Source of the DNA: Acorus gramineus
Taxonomy: Eukaryota; Streptophyta; Magnoliopsida; Acorales; Acoraceae
Reading direction: 5' to 3'
Length of the DNA: 64,000 nt
Assembly (NCBI GenBank): GCA_030737835.1
Contig: JAUJYN010000036.1
Coordinates: 248,001-312,000, forward strand
The notes beneath the pieces were generated by a model, which was given only the letters and a program-made list of their open reading frames with translations, made no database searches and was not told where the DNA came from. Below are positions 22,783 through 33,490 of the stretch, one piece after another. Made by a program: the position numbers and the translations under genes. Each line of letters opens with the position of its first letter. The stretch's first letter is position 1.

Positions 22783-23506
22783 TCATGTCGGCACGGGGGC
22801 GAGCACTGCTCGAGAATTGGATTTGTAAGTACCTTGCTGAGGCGGCGCATATCCGGATAAACCGGGTGTGTAGTGTCTTGGAGCTAGTCCTCGATCAGGG
22901 ACTCGCGCTCCGTTCGGGTAGAGTGCCAAGACTTGCAGTGTAATCCCCTCTACCGTGGGGGGGTTTGCACCTTTCACGGCTATGGTTGATAGGTGGGGAC
23001 TGGGTCTTGACTACTGGGACTGCACAACGGGAAATCATGTTGTTGTGGTCGATTAGAAGCTGGTACATGGTGCAATCCTCGTACGAAAGACTCGTACGAA
23101 GTTCTGGACTCGAGCTTTGTAACATCATGTCAATTTCTTGACATTCCGTTAGTTGCAGGCCAGTTCTGTGGACTAGGGTGAGCCACCAAGACACGTACTG
23201 TTCAAATTCCTCCCTAGGACTCATTCTTTCTATGGTTAGGTTTGAGATAGAGGGGGTCCTAACCCTCTGGTAGCCGTAGCGGCCTACAAACTTCTCGCTT
23301 ACAGCTGAGAAATTCGACAGATGGTCTACAGGGAGTGTGGAGAACCATTGTAGTGCTTCTCCTTCCAATGATTTCCAGAAAAGGGAGACTAACAGAGGTT
23401 GATTATCTAGAAAAGGTCGAGCATCTAGATAAAAGGCAGTTAAGTGAATGTTTGGGTCTTCATGACCGTTGTACCAGTGAAATTTTAGGATTTTAAATCC
23501 CTCCAA
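22783..23506 (-). pseudogene. gag: Gag capsid-like core of element G
   Basis: Minus-strand frame with KFHWYNGHEDPNIHLTAFYL, LVSLFWKSLEGEALQWFSTL and a later FEQYVSWW stretch. This is the retrotransposon Gag domain pattern (…DPxxHLxxF…, …LxGxAxxWFxxLP…) of Tat/Ogre elements, which assembles the virus-like particle. A second short frame (22783-22977) continues it after a frame break. No active capsid protein can be made. Confidence 0.75.
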
Positions 23507-23573
23507 TAGGTTGACTGATAGAATCTATCTCAAATTGTGCAGAGACATGTGTTTGGGAGCCGAAGGGCCAATC

Positions 23574-23969
23574 TCAGAGAGGATTCTCCAGATGGTTTCG
23601 TCTAAAGTTTCTGCCTGGGGTGGGCAGTTTAGTGGCCTTGGGCCGGATGTGGCCTGATGGGGGCTTGGGGGAGAATGTGTAAGGAATATTGGATTTACGA
23701 GGGAAGGTGAGGTAAATGAAAATGGGGGTTGACTGAAAAACTGGGTGTTGGTGGGTTTTGGGGGTAGGGTAAGCCTTGGGGGTCTTGACTGGGGCTTCCT
23801 GTTTCAAGGTCTTTGCCTGGCGGAGGTTGATGAGGTCATTGAACATGTCCTCCATCGATAGGTATCTTAAGGTGGCCACCCTTTCCTCTAGATGGCCAAG
23901 GAATTGTTTGGTTTGGTTTCCCTGGTTGGCCTCCTCCTCTATTGTGTCGTCTCGGGTGTAACCTTCCAT
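23574..23969 (-). pseudogene. gag: Gag N-terminal part of element G
   Basis: Minus-strand frame. I place the start at 23969 (MEGYTRDDTIEEE, with ccaccATGG context) rather than the upstream in-frame ATG at 24029, whose extension looks like leader sequence. It is Gln/Glu-rich with a likely coiled coil (FLGHLEERVATLRYLSMEDM), then a proline-rich tail. It is separated from the capsid-like core by a frame break around 23510-23570. Confidence 0.62.
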
Positions 23970-24009
23970 GGTGGGGAATGGTTTGCGGTGTGAATGAATG
24001 CAGATATAA

Positions 24010-24195
24010 AGTAGTAAATAAAGCAGCAAAGGGGTGCGCAGCTGTGTGCGGCTTAAAGCAGTAAAGGGTGCATAGCTGTGTGCGGCTTAAAGTAGTAAAG
24101 GGCGCAGCTGTGTGTGGCTTAAAGCAGTAAATGATTGTTTTGATCTAAAGTAGTAAAAGGGTGTGCAACTGTGTGCGGCTTAAAGCAATAAATGA
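24010..24195. repeat. Degenerate tandem repeat in G leader
   Basis: About five copies of a 30-60 bp unit containing GCAGCTGTGTGCGGCTTAAA and GCAGTAAA, lying between the gag start and the PBS. Confidence 0.75.
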
Positions 24196-24330
24196 TGTTG
24201 TAATGCAAGGTAGAGGAGGGTTTGACTTGGAAGATGGGGAAAATTTTGGTTTTCAAAAGGGGTGGTAGGTTTTTGTCAAGTTTTTGAAAGAGGGTGAAGA
24301 GGATTACCTTTTGTTGTTTTTCACGTGGGA

Positions 24331-24349
24331 TGTCCCACCGTGATTGCCA
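24331..24349 (-). promoter_or_regulatory. Primer binding site of element G
   Basis: Minus strand TGGCAATCACGGTGGGACA, three bases inside the LTR end CGACTACCGACA. The TGGC opening is usual for Tat-lineage elements; the tRNA is not identified here. Confidence 0.6.
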
Positions 24350-24352
24350 GGT

Positions 24353-25012
24353 TGTCGGTAGTCGTTTTTTTTCTTCAGGGGGGTTGGGGTCCGCTCCGAT
24401 CGTTGGGAGGCCTCCGAAAAAAAGAGAAAGATGACTCGGCCTTCTTTATTTTTTAGCGTGTGTGGGGGTTTCTCTGGGATTTGGATCCGATTGCACCCTG
24501 CAGGCCCGACTGGATCGTCTCTTGGAAAGGTGGAAGGGTGTGGTTCCTTGATGGGGCATTCGACGGCTCCTCAGGAGGAATCAGGGGGTTTAGTGATCGC
24601 CACCTGCTTTCTCAAAAAGCAAGAAAAGTTGGGGTTGGATTTGATCGCCTTTGTGGGGGAGTTTGTGGGTTTCCGCTCTGAGATACGGGCTTGCCGCACA
24701 TAGAGGTGAAAAGCAAGAATCCTTTTCCGCCTTGGGAATTGATAAAGGGGGTTTGGAAGTCAGGGGGTGGTGCAGGTGAGGGCCGACTAGTGGAAAATAG
24801 CTGCCTGGTGGGGGACGGCTGGTTTGGGTTAGCTGCCTGGGACCTGGTTTAATTTGAGCAGAACCTGGGTAGGAAATGGGTTTGGATCTAGCTGAGGTTA
24901 AACTAGATTTAACCTGTGTTTTGGAGAGTGGACTTGGAGAGTGAATTTGTGTAGGGAATGGGCTTTCTACTCACAAATGGAACTCTCTCTCTCTCTCTCA
25001 AGTGTTTTGAAA
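24353..25012 (-). mobile_element. 5' LTR of element G, segment 1
   Basis: Plus-strand TGTCGGTAGTCG at 24353 marks the 3' end of G's LTR (minus orientation). It is cut at 25012 by a solo LTR and continues at 27964. A short (CT)n run lies at about 24984-24998. Confidence 0.68.
25008..25012. repeat. Target site duplication TGAAA (left)
   Basis: Matches 27959-27963 exactly. Confidence 0.93.
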
Positions 25013-26849
25013 TGTTGTGTCTGTGTCATTTGGAGCGCTCTGTTTGAAGATTTGGGTACATAATTTTTTTTCCTAAGTTATGTATTCCTGATTTGGTATT
25101 TGGATTTGATTTTGTTAAAATCCAAGATGAAGAGGTTTAATTATAATTTTATTATGAGATGTCCAGTTTTGAGTTAGCTTTCGCACAGAAGTGGAATTAG
25201 ACCAACTGGATTCTTGTAGTAAAAGTTATGGGTATTTTTCAAAGTATACCCCGGGGATGGAAATTCTGGCAGCAGCCCTGTTCCATGTTTAGCTCTAATT
25301 TCGGATTAGCTGGAGAGATTATCTGATCTTGCCATGAACATGAAAGTTGTAGATAATCTTCTTAGCTTTCCATCGGTCTTGGAATCAAGCAATTCGGAGC
25401 TGTATCGGGGAAGTTATGGCTGTTCCAGTGAAGCTTGCGCAGAATTTCTAGTCGGAGGGTGACTTAGTAAATTCTCCTTAAGATATTTGTGATAAATATC
25501 TCCCTCTCTCTCTCTTCCCCTCCCAAATCCCACGACCAGCACATTTTGCTCTCCTTCTCTTTTCATTTAACACCCCCCCCCCCAAGTGTTTGATGAAAGT
25601 CCCCAATGAGAAGGAGATGGTGGTGGAGGAAGTGGTGGTGGGTTGTGTTGTTGTTGCTTGTTTCTTCCCTTCTCCCAAGCTCCCCTTGCATAGATCCCAA
25701 CCCCTGATTTTCGGCTGAAGAGGAGGCTGAGGAGAGGCTGAGGAGGTGGTGGTAGTGGTGGTGGCGGTTGAGGTGGTCGCGGGTGCGTCGAGGGCCCCCG
25801 AACCTCCCCCTTTTGTTCCCTCTCCAAAGGTGAGCCCCTCCCCTTCTTTTCTTGATTTTTAGGGCTTAGGGTTGGTTGGGGAGGCCATGCTTGCTAGGTA
25901 GTTGGGTTTGGGTGTGTGTGAGGGGTTGGGATTGGTGAAAAATGGGTTATAAGGGCTTGGGCGCGCGCTGGGTGCGGGGCAGGGCGCCTGGGCGCGGAGC
26001 TGGGGACCGGTGCGTGCGCGTGCTGGGGCGTGCGCGCAGTGCACGCGGGGCACGCTGGGCTGGACTCGCGGTGCGCGTGGGCGCGCGCGAGCGTGCGTGT
26101 GCATGCGGCAGTGCGTCGGGGCGCGCGGGCAGGCGCGCGGCAGTGCGCCGGTGGTGCCGGGGTGTGTGCGTGCGTGCGCATTCGTGCGTGCGCATGCGGG
26201 TGGCTATGCGAATGGCTGCCCGGGGGTTCGGGATTGAGTCGGGGTGCTCGGGCTCGCGTGCGTACGGGCCGTATGTACGTTTGCCCGAGTGTTGGGGTAT
26301 TTTAATGTATTTTTAGGGGTATTTATGTATTTTACTCACCAAGTTTGATTACCCTGTCTTGCAGATCTTGACGGACGGTCACGCGACGACCTGGATATTG
26401 GTGAGTGGGACAATCCAACCCAGTAGGGAGGCGTACTACTCACTTGGGAGTGTATTGCCCTCCCCTGGGGCACCATGGATTTATATTAACCTGTTGTAAT
26501 GTGTAATCCATGCAAGCATGATAATTATGTAGTATGCATGCTACCCTAGACTTTGTATGTTAGGGACTTGCACCCTTAGGATATGTGTAAGAGCCGTGCA
26601 TCCTGTCACCTTGTTATCATGCTAGGAAGCCTCGGCCTATGCATGTGTCCTACTAGTTTAATTTGTTAAATTAAATGCTAGAATATGTTTAATTGCATGC
26701 CTTAGATAATATTATAGGGAGGGGCCTTGCGAGGTCAACATTGTGACCCGTGCTAGGGTACTCCGTGTTCCTTGTTTGGTTGTCGGGATGTCCTATATCG
26801 GGACCTCACGCTGCCCTCCCAAGGTTTCTTTCCCAATAATATTATACCC

Positions 26850-26883
<34 letters not shown>

Positions 26884-27958
26884 GCATGTTCCCCGCATCT
26901 TGGTTATGCGCCCTGGAGGAATTCTGAAGAATTCATGGCATTAGAGTTGTTATGATGTGTTGTACGCGGATCCGAGTGGATCATATGCGATGGATAGGCT
27001 GTTCTGTTCCCTTCGTTGGATCCGTGTAGAGACTGCCCCGGCGTTGGAAAGGTTGTCCCGTGCAGGGGCTCCCATCAGTAGGCACCTCCTGATTTGGGAC
27101 GGACTGTGCTGAATGTGGGGGTGGCCAAACGGCCTACGGAGTGGGGAGAGACTATCGGTGGACCAAGGGTGACCATCAGCCTAGTCTGTCCCAATATCCT
27201 ATGTCACCATATTGAGGGGTGAGGGTGAGGGTGCGGTGGGTCGTCGATGCAGCGACCCACTGGTTTGTAAGGCCCAATATCCTATGTCACCTATTGAGGG
27301 GTGAGGGTGAGGGTGTAGTGGGTTGGCGATAGCGACCCGCTGGTTTGTTTAGTCCCAATATCCTTTGTCACCATATTGAGGGGTGAGGGTGAGGGTGTAC
27401 TGGGTTGGCGATAGCGACCCACTGGTTTGGTGTAGTTCCTGCCATTTTGTGGCTTTCAATAATGAGATTGTGGATTAATAACATCTGGTTGTGGTTAATA
27501 TAAGCTATGATGCATGGGTTGTGCTGCTCACTGAGCGTGTGGCTCACCCCTCGCATAATTATTTTCTCCAGTGCTATCTGAGTCGGATCTGGAGGAGGAG
27601 CTCCCCGAGGGACTTCATCAGTAGCGGAGTAGCGCCACGTCCCGCGAGTATCAGTGGCTATCAGCATCCCTTGTGATTGTATGTATTATATTCCGTGCTT
27701 GGGCACGCGTTTGTGTATTATTTGGATATCTTTGTATATATTGGCTCTCACAGGACATTTGATTATGTATCGGGTCTGTAGTATGTTTTTGGATTACAGA
27801 CTCAGTTTTTAGCTTCCGCTATTTGTGTATATATTATGTCAGCCATGCTTTTGTCTGTGTTGTCATTTTAGCTGTTGTGTGAGTATGTTATTGAACTCCT
27901 GTTTAGACTGATATCATATATACACTTGCCGCGTCCCGGGGACGCTCGGGGCGTGACA
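25013..27958 (+). mobile_element. Solo chromovirus LTR (2946 bp), beta-type U3
   Basis: Complete LTR from TGTTGTGTCTGTGTCATTTG to GGGGCGTGACA with TGAAA on both sides. Its U3 has TTTGGGTACATAATTTTTTT and the CTGCTGCCAGAATTTCC region in reverse, like LTR1 and LTR C. It includes the GC-rich block (about 25950-26280), an exon-like segment (26365-26400), a (TTA)n run (about 26850-26882), three GGTGAG minisatellite blocks at ~27220-27400 and an acceptor-like CTCCAG ending at 27571. Confidence 0.93.
26365..26400 (+). other. Conserved 36-nt exon-like segment in solo LTR
   Basis: Preceded by CCTGTCTTGCAG and followed by GTGAGTGGG. The interior differs from LTR3 at many positions, yet the length and both boundaries are the same. 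Confidence 0.42.
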
Positions 27959-27963
27959 TGAAA
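27959..27963. repeat. Target site duplication TGAAA (right)
   Basis: Partner of 25008-25012. Confidence 0.93.
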
Positions 27964-28647
27964 TGGTGGTGTGGGGGGTATAGGTTTGATTGGGGATGAT
28001 TGATGTTGTGGATTGGGAATTTTTGGATGTCAATTGGGGATGTGATGATGTTGTGGATTGGGCATTTTTGGATGTCAATTGGGTATGTGATGATGTTGTA
28101 GGTGAGGCAAAAGAGAGGCAAAAGAATGTCCAATGGATAATAGATCAAAATGGATAATAGGGTGTTTGAGTTGACCCTCATTAGATCTTTGTTCTTCAGA
28201 TAAGGTCCAGGGGGGGGGGGCTAGTTGAAACTAGCCGCCCAGTGAGGGGCGGTTACTCTCACGTAGCCGCCCCTATGATGTGACAAACATCCCATCTCTG
28301 ACAAGTGGTGGGTTGGGTCAGTTTCTAGGGTTGAACCGGCCAAGAGGGGGCGGCTAAAGGTGACAAACCACCGCAATCATCAGCAATAAATGCTGCTTTA
28401 TGTCCCATCCAAGGGAAGCAGTTTGGGGTCGGTTAGGGGCGGCTAGTTGAAACTAGCCACCCAAGAAGGGGCGCTACTCTCATGTAGCCACCTCTGTCCT
28501 GGCCTCAGATTTCTCTAAGTGTTGGACTAGGGTTTTGGTTTTGGGTTTCTAAGGAAGTTTTCTATTAGATGTCTAAATATGGTCATTTCTAAATATTTAC
28601 TTGAAGCATTTTCATCTCTTTGGACGGTCAAAATTGGAGTATCTACA
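27964..28647 (-). mobile_element. 5' LTR of element G, segment 2
   Basis: Ends CAAAATTGGAGTATCTACA, which on the minus strand is the LTR start TGTAGATACTCCAATTTTG typical of Ogre/Tat LTRs. With segment 1 it gives an LTR of about 1.34 kb. It holds a twofold ~38-bp direct repeat (GATGTTGTGGATTGGG) near 28005-28105 and two copies of CTAGTTGAAACTAGCC near 28230 and 28441. The coding sequence of element F starts at the next base. Confidence 0.68.
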
Positions 28648-28833
28648 CCCGGCTCCATCTCCAGCTTCCGAAACTTGTGCGAGGTATTCATCGGCCACTA
28701 CATCGGCCACTGCAAGCCAAAGAAAGACGTCGCCAACCTCTTTGGGATGAGACAAGCGGAAGGCGAACGGCTGAAGGACTACCTCATGCGTTTCAGCACA
28801 GAGATGACCCAGGTCAACGACTGTGACCCAAAG
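28648..28833 (+). pseudogene. gag: Gag fragment of Tat element F
   Basis: Open frame PGSISSFRNLCEVFIGHYIG, then LFGMRQAEGERLKDYLMRF, the retrotransposon Gag core of RIRE2/Retand-like Tat elements (GSIxSFxxLxxxFxxxF … QxxxExLxxYxxRF). It begins mid-domain exactly where G's LTR ends, so G inserted into F's gag; the first five bases CCCGG are the expected target duplication. It is cut again at 28833 by a chromovirus LTR. The 5' part of F is left of the window. Confidence 0.72.
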
Positions 28834-30148
28834 TGTCACGCCCCAGGGCGGCCGTCCCCGAGACGTGGCAATAATGAAGTATCAGCTATCAATACCTGAG
28901 GTCAACAAAGACTCTAACAACAACACACAAGGTGGCAAAGCAAAGATAAATGATAACTGACTGAAAAGTGGAAGCATAAGATATCAACAATGTCTGTAAA
29001 CCAAAAACATTATTACAGACTCGAATACACAATCACTGTCCTGTGAGAGCTAAGTCTAGTCCAAATAAAATACAACCTGTGCCACATGCACTATTTACAA
29101 AACATAATATGACTCTAGGACTGCAGACAGCCTCGCACTCGCCACCCGTCGGAAGAATGCTCCACGCCCATAAGACCACGCCACAGGGAAGCTCCAGCTC
29201 CACGCCCAACACTGCCCCTGAAAAGAAATAGTATGCGAGGGGTGAGCTACAAGCTCAGTGAGTGGCTGCAAACCAATCTCCATTACAACAGTTCAATGTT
29301 AAGGCAATTTCCTTTCAAGGAAAACATGGGTAGAAACCCAATGGATAACAAGGTCACGCAGCAGCGCGACCAACCTCACCCTCACCCTCACTCCCGGAGG
29401 AAGACTCTTGGGACTTTTGGGGAGAGACCATACCATTGGTCGTAGAGATGCGGAATTACTGGTCCACACAACACTCCTGGATCACCAACCTCACCCTCAC
29501 CCTTACACCCGGAGGGAGACTCTTGGGACTCTTGGGGAGAGACCATACCGTTGGTCGAAGAGACCCGGAATTACTGGTCTACACAACACTACTGGATCAT
29601 TTACATCAAGATAACTGCCCAACGATGTCTTTGCACATCGATACGCAACCGAACCCAACAACTATGGGAACGGACGAACAACGAATGGGTCACACGGTGA
29701 CATGTCTTCATCTCATCCTCACCCTCACCCTTTAGAGGTGACATAGGACTTTTGGAGAGATTAGACTCCTCTACACCCTTGGTCCACCAGTAGCTCTTTC
29801 CCCAGGTAGTCTCTACCTGGTATACTCCCATGATCAGTATGCTCCCGAATGCATCGGTAGTACCTACGGACGGAAGCCCTCTATCAGGAATGCTTTTCCA
29901 ATGCCGGGGAGTTCCTACACGGATCCAACGAAGGGGAGAACGATTCCACGCTCACAATATCATTCGTTAGCCCTCTCCTGGGTAGCCTCTACCAAGTATA
30001 CCCCCATGATCAGTACATTTTGCTGCATGCATCGATAGTACCTACAGGTGGGGGCCCTCTGTCAGGACAGCTACAACCCGGGCCGCTTCAACATGGACGA
30101 CATTGGGAGGAAACACTCCATATTCGCAAATCGAACCCAATGGAAAAG
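28834..30148 (-). mobile_element. Chromovirus LTR fragment (U5 side) in element F
   Basis: Starts TGTCACGCCCCAGGGCGGCC at 28834 and runs colinearly with LTR2 for 1.3 kb, through CACCCTCACC repeats, to CCAATGGAAAAGCT. There it breaks directly into Tat ribonuclease H sequence. Its own U3 half and the F sequence for the rest of gag, protease and RT are gone, so a deletion followed the insertion. Confidence 0.8.
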
Positions 30149-30161
30149 CTGCCCATACTAG

Positions 30162-30428
30162 TGGGCTTTACACGTCGATGGTGCATCCAACTGCAGGGGG
30201 CACGGGGACGGCATTGTTATTCGTACCCCGGACGGGACCCAACTCGAGCAATCATTCCGACTCAACTTTGCCGCATCCAACAATGTGGCAGAATACGAAG
30301 CGCCGCTGGTCGGCCTCCGACTTGCCAAGGCACTCCATATCAGGTACTTATGCGTATATTGTGACTCCCAGTTGGTGGTTTTACAGGTCAACGACAACCG
30401 AGCTGTCCAAAGAGTTCTTCGGCTTTGA
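30162..30428 (+). pseudogene. pol: Archaeal-type RNase H domain of element F
   Basis: The frame beginning TGG at 30162 gives WALHVDGASN, GHGDGIVI, SNNVAEYEAPLVGLRLA and CVYCDSQLVVLQVNDN, ending at a TGA (30426-30428). The Asp of VDG, Glu of EYEA and Asp of CDSQ are the conserved catalytic acids of the second, archaeal-like RNase H that Tat-lineage elements carry between RT and integrase. The frame is then shifted: the following region (YLPRGDNATDYS) is read in another frame. Element D has the homologous domain at 44207-44581. Confidence 0.75.
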
Positions 30429-30502
30429 GATCCACTATCTCCCGAGGGGCGACAATGCCACGGATTATTCTCTCACCACGGCACCACTGACGAAGGCAGA
30501 CA

Positions 30503-31850
30503 TTGGGTTCCTTCGGACATATTGGAGCTCCCATCCATCGATCATGCCCCCTCAGTCGGAGCAATCCAGAGGGAGTCCCCGTGCTGGATGGACGCGATCG
30601 AGGCCTTCATCCGGGATGGAACCGTACCTGGGGATCCCATCGAAGCCGTAAAGCTGAGACGTCGCTCTGCGAGATACTCGATCATTGATGGGGTCTTGTA
30701 CTGGCGCAACGGGGATGGACTGTTCCAAAGATGCCTCTCTATGAACGAAGTTGAACCTCTGATGGAGGAAATTCATGAAGGATCGTGCGGCGACCACTCC
30801 TCTGGAAGGTCGCTAGCTCATCGCATCTTGACTCAGGGGTACTACTGGCCCACGCTCCGCAAAGACCCCATCGATTTCATGCGACGGTGAAAGCAATGCC
30901 AGCTACATGCCCCACTTATCCACCTCCCAGCCGAGGACCTACACGCCCTCACCGTCCCATGGCCCTTTGCACAATGGGGGATGGACATCACTGGGCCATT
31001 CCCGATCGCCATAGGGGGAAAAAGGTACGTGCTCCTAGCAACCGACTATTTCACTAAGTGGGTTGAGGCGAAGGCTTACAAGACCGTGAAGCACTCCGAT
31101 GTCAAAAATTTCTTGTGGAAGCACATTATTTGCAGGTTCGGGTGCCCAGGACCGTGGTGGCAGAAAATGGGACATAGTTTGCAAATGCCCCTATTCGTGA
31201 GTTTTGTGAAAAGTATGGCATCAGGCAGCGGTTCTCCTCCCCCATGTACCCACAGGGAAACGGACAGGCTGAGGTCACTAACCGCACAATCTTCAACTGC
31301 TTGAAGAAGAGGCTTGAAGATAAGAAGGGATGATGGCTCGAGGAGCTCCCGGGAGTCCTCTGGGCATATCGCACCACTCGAAGGAAGCCCACAGGGGAGA
31401 CTTCATACGCCCTCTCTTATGGTACTGAGGCGGTCATTCCTACCGAGATCGACCTTCCAACTCTACGGTCGTCACTTGCCGATTCCAAGCAGAACGACGC
31501 GGCCCTCACCGGAAACTTTGCCCTACCTGAGGAACGGAGGGAAGCCACCCTCATCCGCCTAGCTGCCTACCAGCGCCAACAGGCCCTCCACTTCAACCAA
31601 AAGGTGCGCCCCCAATCGTTCACGCCTGGCGAGTGGGTGCGATGCGTTACTGACAACACTCGTAAACTCAACGCTGGGAAACTTTGGGCTACCTAGGAAG
31701 GCCCATATGAAGTAGTGGAGGTTTATGGCAAGAGGGCATACAAGCTTTGCATGGTTAGGCCCCGAAAGGTACCCATACCGACACCATGGAATGCCATGAA
31801 CTTCAAGAAAATATTATGTGTAAGCCGGATGGCTTCATTGAATAATGTTT
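30503..31850 (+). pseudogene. pol: Integrase of Tat element F, broken
   Basis: Inserts cDNA into host DNA when intact. The first frame (about 30522-30890) gives VLYWRNGDGLFQRCL, EIHEGSCGDHSSGRSLAHRI (histidines of the HHCC zinc motif) and YYWPTLRKD, then a stop just before the KQCQ cysteine. The next frame (30981 on) gives WGMDITGPFPIAIGG with the first catalytic Asp and DYFTKWVEAKAY. Frameshifts near 31150 scramble the second Asp region; fragments of the WLEELPGVLWAYRTT-like motif follow in other frames at about 31330-31385. Coding similarity fades by about 31850. At least one stop and several frameshifts make it inactive. Confidence 0.8.
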
Positions 31851-32152
31851 AAAGACTGTTTATGTTTAATTCATTCCTTTAGCCCATACCTATATCCTCT
31901 AAATATGAGATGAATGCTTGTGAATATATATCTCTACTCGATACATGGCCATCCCCCTGAGCATGTACAATGGCGGGTAGGGCCAGCGACACTTGCCACC
32001 AACCCCCGTACTGTCGGCCACAGGGAATCCATATCAGACCTGGTCTAGCCGTGCGTATGCCATGGGTCAGGATGGGAACGAGACACCCATTCACCCCCAT
32101 GCACGTGGTCGGATACAAACCGAAACTCCCTCCAAGGGTGACGCCGCTAGCT

Positions 32153-32565
32153 GGTTCAAGTAGGAGGGATGGGAAGGGTCCCACAGGCTGACGCCACCAT
32201 TCGGTTCAAGCCAAGGGCCCAATCCAAAATATCCCATAGGGCGACGCCGTCAATTGGTTCAAGCCAGGGAAAAATAAAACTTCTTCCAAGGATGATGCTG
32301 CTAGCCGGTTCAAGCCGGAGGAATGGGGAGAACCCCGTAGGGCCACACTGCACAGACGGGTTCAAGCCAAGGGTACGACCCAAACCCCGTAGGGCCACGC
32401 CGCCTTCACGGTTCAAACCAAGGGTGCAGATCGGCCCAACAAGGTGACGCCGATAGGCTCAAGCCTGGGGCATAGACCGAACCCCAAGACCGTGTCTCTA
32501 GCCAGCTCAAACCTGGGGGGTAAGGCCGAAACCTGCGTGGCCGTCCCACACAATTGGTTCAAGCC
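32153..32565 (+). repeat. ~50-bp tandem array, nine units, in element F
   Basis: Units begin with GGTTCAAGCC or a one- to two-base variant at 32153, 32203, 32256, 32307, 32359, 32410, 32456, 32504 and 32556 (spacing 46-53). Each also carries GGGCGACGCCG-like and CCAAGGG motifs. The array lies between pol and the antisense ORF. Element D has a shorter analogous array at about 45980-46110. Confidence 0.85.
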
Positions 32566-32748
32566 ACACTCCGTGGACACAAACCCTAGTCCGCCTCGGG
32601 ATCATCCCCACAGGATAAGGGCAAACCACACACAATTCAGACAATTCAAACCAAGCTATCGATCAATTTACACGTTCGTGAGTAAAGTTCCTTTTTATTC
32701 ATATACTCCTACAGCTATTACAAAGAAAAAAAGGAGAGAAAAACACAT

Positions 32749-33476
32749 TACCACCATCGCCCAGTGCCGCTCGGGCGATAGCGGCAGCGGGACGAAAGCT
32801 CTTGGTACATCCTCGGCCTAAAACCCTCCACCGCGTCTCGACAGAATCCTGATGGCGTCACTGCGGGTGACCCTTTGGTAGATTGGTACAATCCCTGCCT
32901 TCGCGGAAGCTCCTGGCGTGAGTCACCCTTAGACCAGCATCGACCTAGCCCTCGAGATCGCCTTCTAACGCCTCCTGCTCCAACGCCCGCAACTACCAGT
33001 ATTCGGTCGAGCACCAATACTCATCACGCTCGGCCTCCAGCAGGGACGCTTGAGTTACGGCTTGCATCATCACCTCCTCGGTACAAGCAAGGATGCCTGG
33101 CGAGGACACCCTCGGGCAAGGGACAGGGCTCGTTGGGGCCACACCTTCGACATCGTCAAAATCCCACTCAGCGTCGCTGTTCTCCTCCTCCTCCTCCTCC
33201 CCCTCCCCAGAAGAGGACTCAAAGTCCTGGTGAGTACGGCGATCGCCAGCATAGGATGGACCCTCGCCCCCTATTGGTCTCCGCACGCAGCACAGGGCCA
33301 ACAACCCCTCGGCGTCGGCCATCAGGGTGTGCACGTCGATCGACGAGGGGAACAAAGTGGCCCAGACAAAAGTCTGAAGGGCCAGAAAGACCGTCTCCTC
33401 CATGAAGTGGGCTCGGGGCACGACAGTTCCCTCCCAAGGTCGACACGTCCTACATGACACAGTAGCATGCATGTAA
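32749..33476 (-). pseudogene. Antisense ORF remnant of Tat element F
   Basis: Minus-strand frame opposite to pol and close to the 3' LTR. It includes MEETVFLALQTFVWATLFPS, a strongly acidic stretch (GEGEEEEEENSDAEWDFDD) and MMQAVTQASLLEAERDEYW, likely helical. After 32993 it continues only in other frames. Tat-lineage elements are known to carry additional ORFs between pol and the 3' LTR, some antisense, of unknown function. Its position, orientation and ending in front of a T-rich stretch match the antisense ORFs in element D, though I see no clear residue-level match. The apparent upstream start at 33571 lies inside the LTR and is not used. Confidence 0.5.
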
Positions 33477-33490
33477 GCATCAAAAAAAAA

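Noticed and set aside
28600-28850. Possible host gene with an ORF of 106 codons
   Set aside because: The reading frame is Tat gag, joined at 28834 to LTR sequence.
32153-32565. Possible tRNA genes or SINEs because of GGTTCAAGCC
   Set aside because: No A-box, acceptor stem or cloverleaf at the right distance; it is a simple tandem array.
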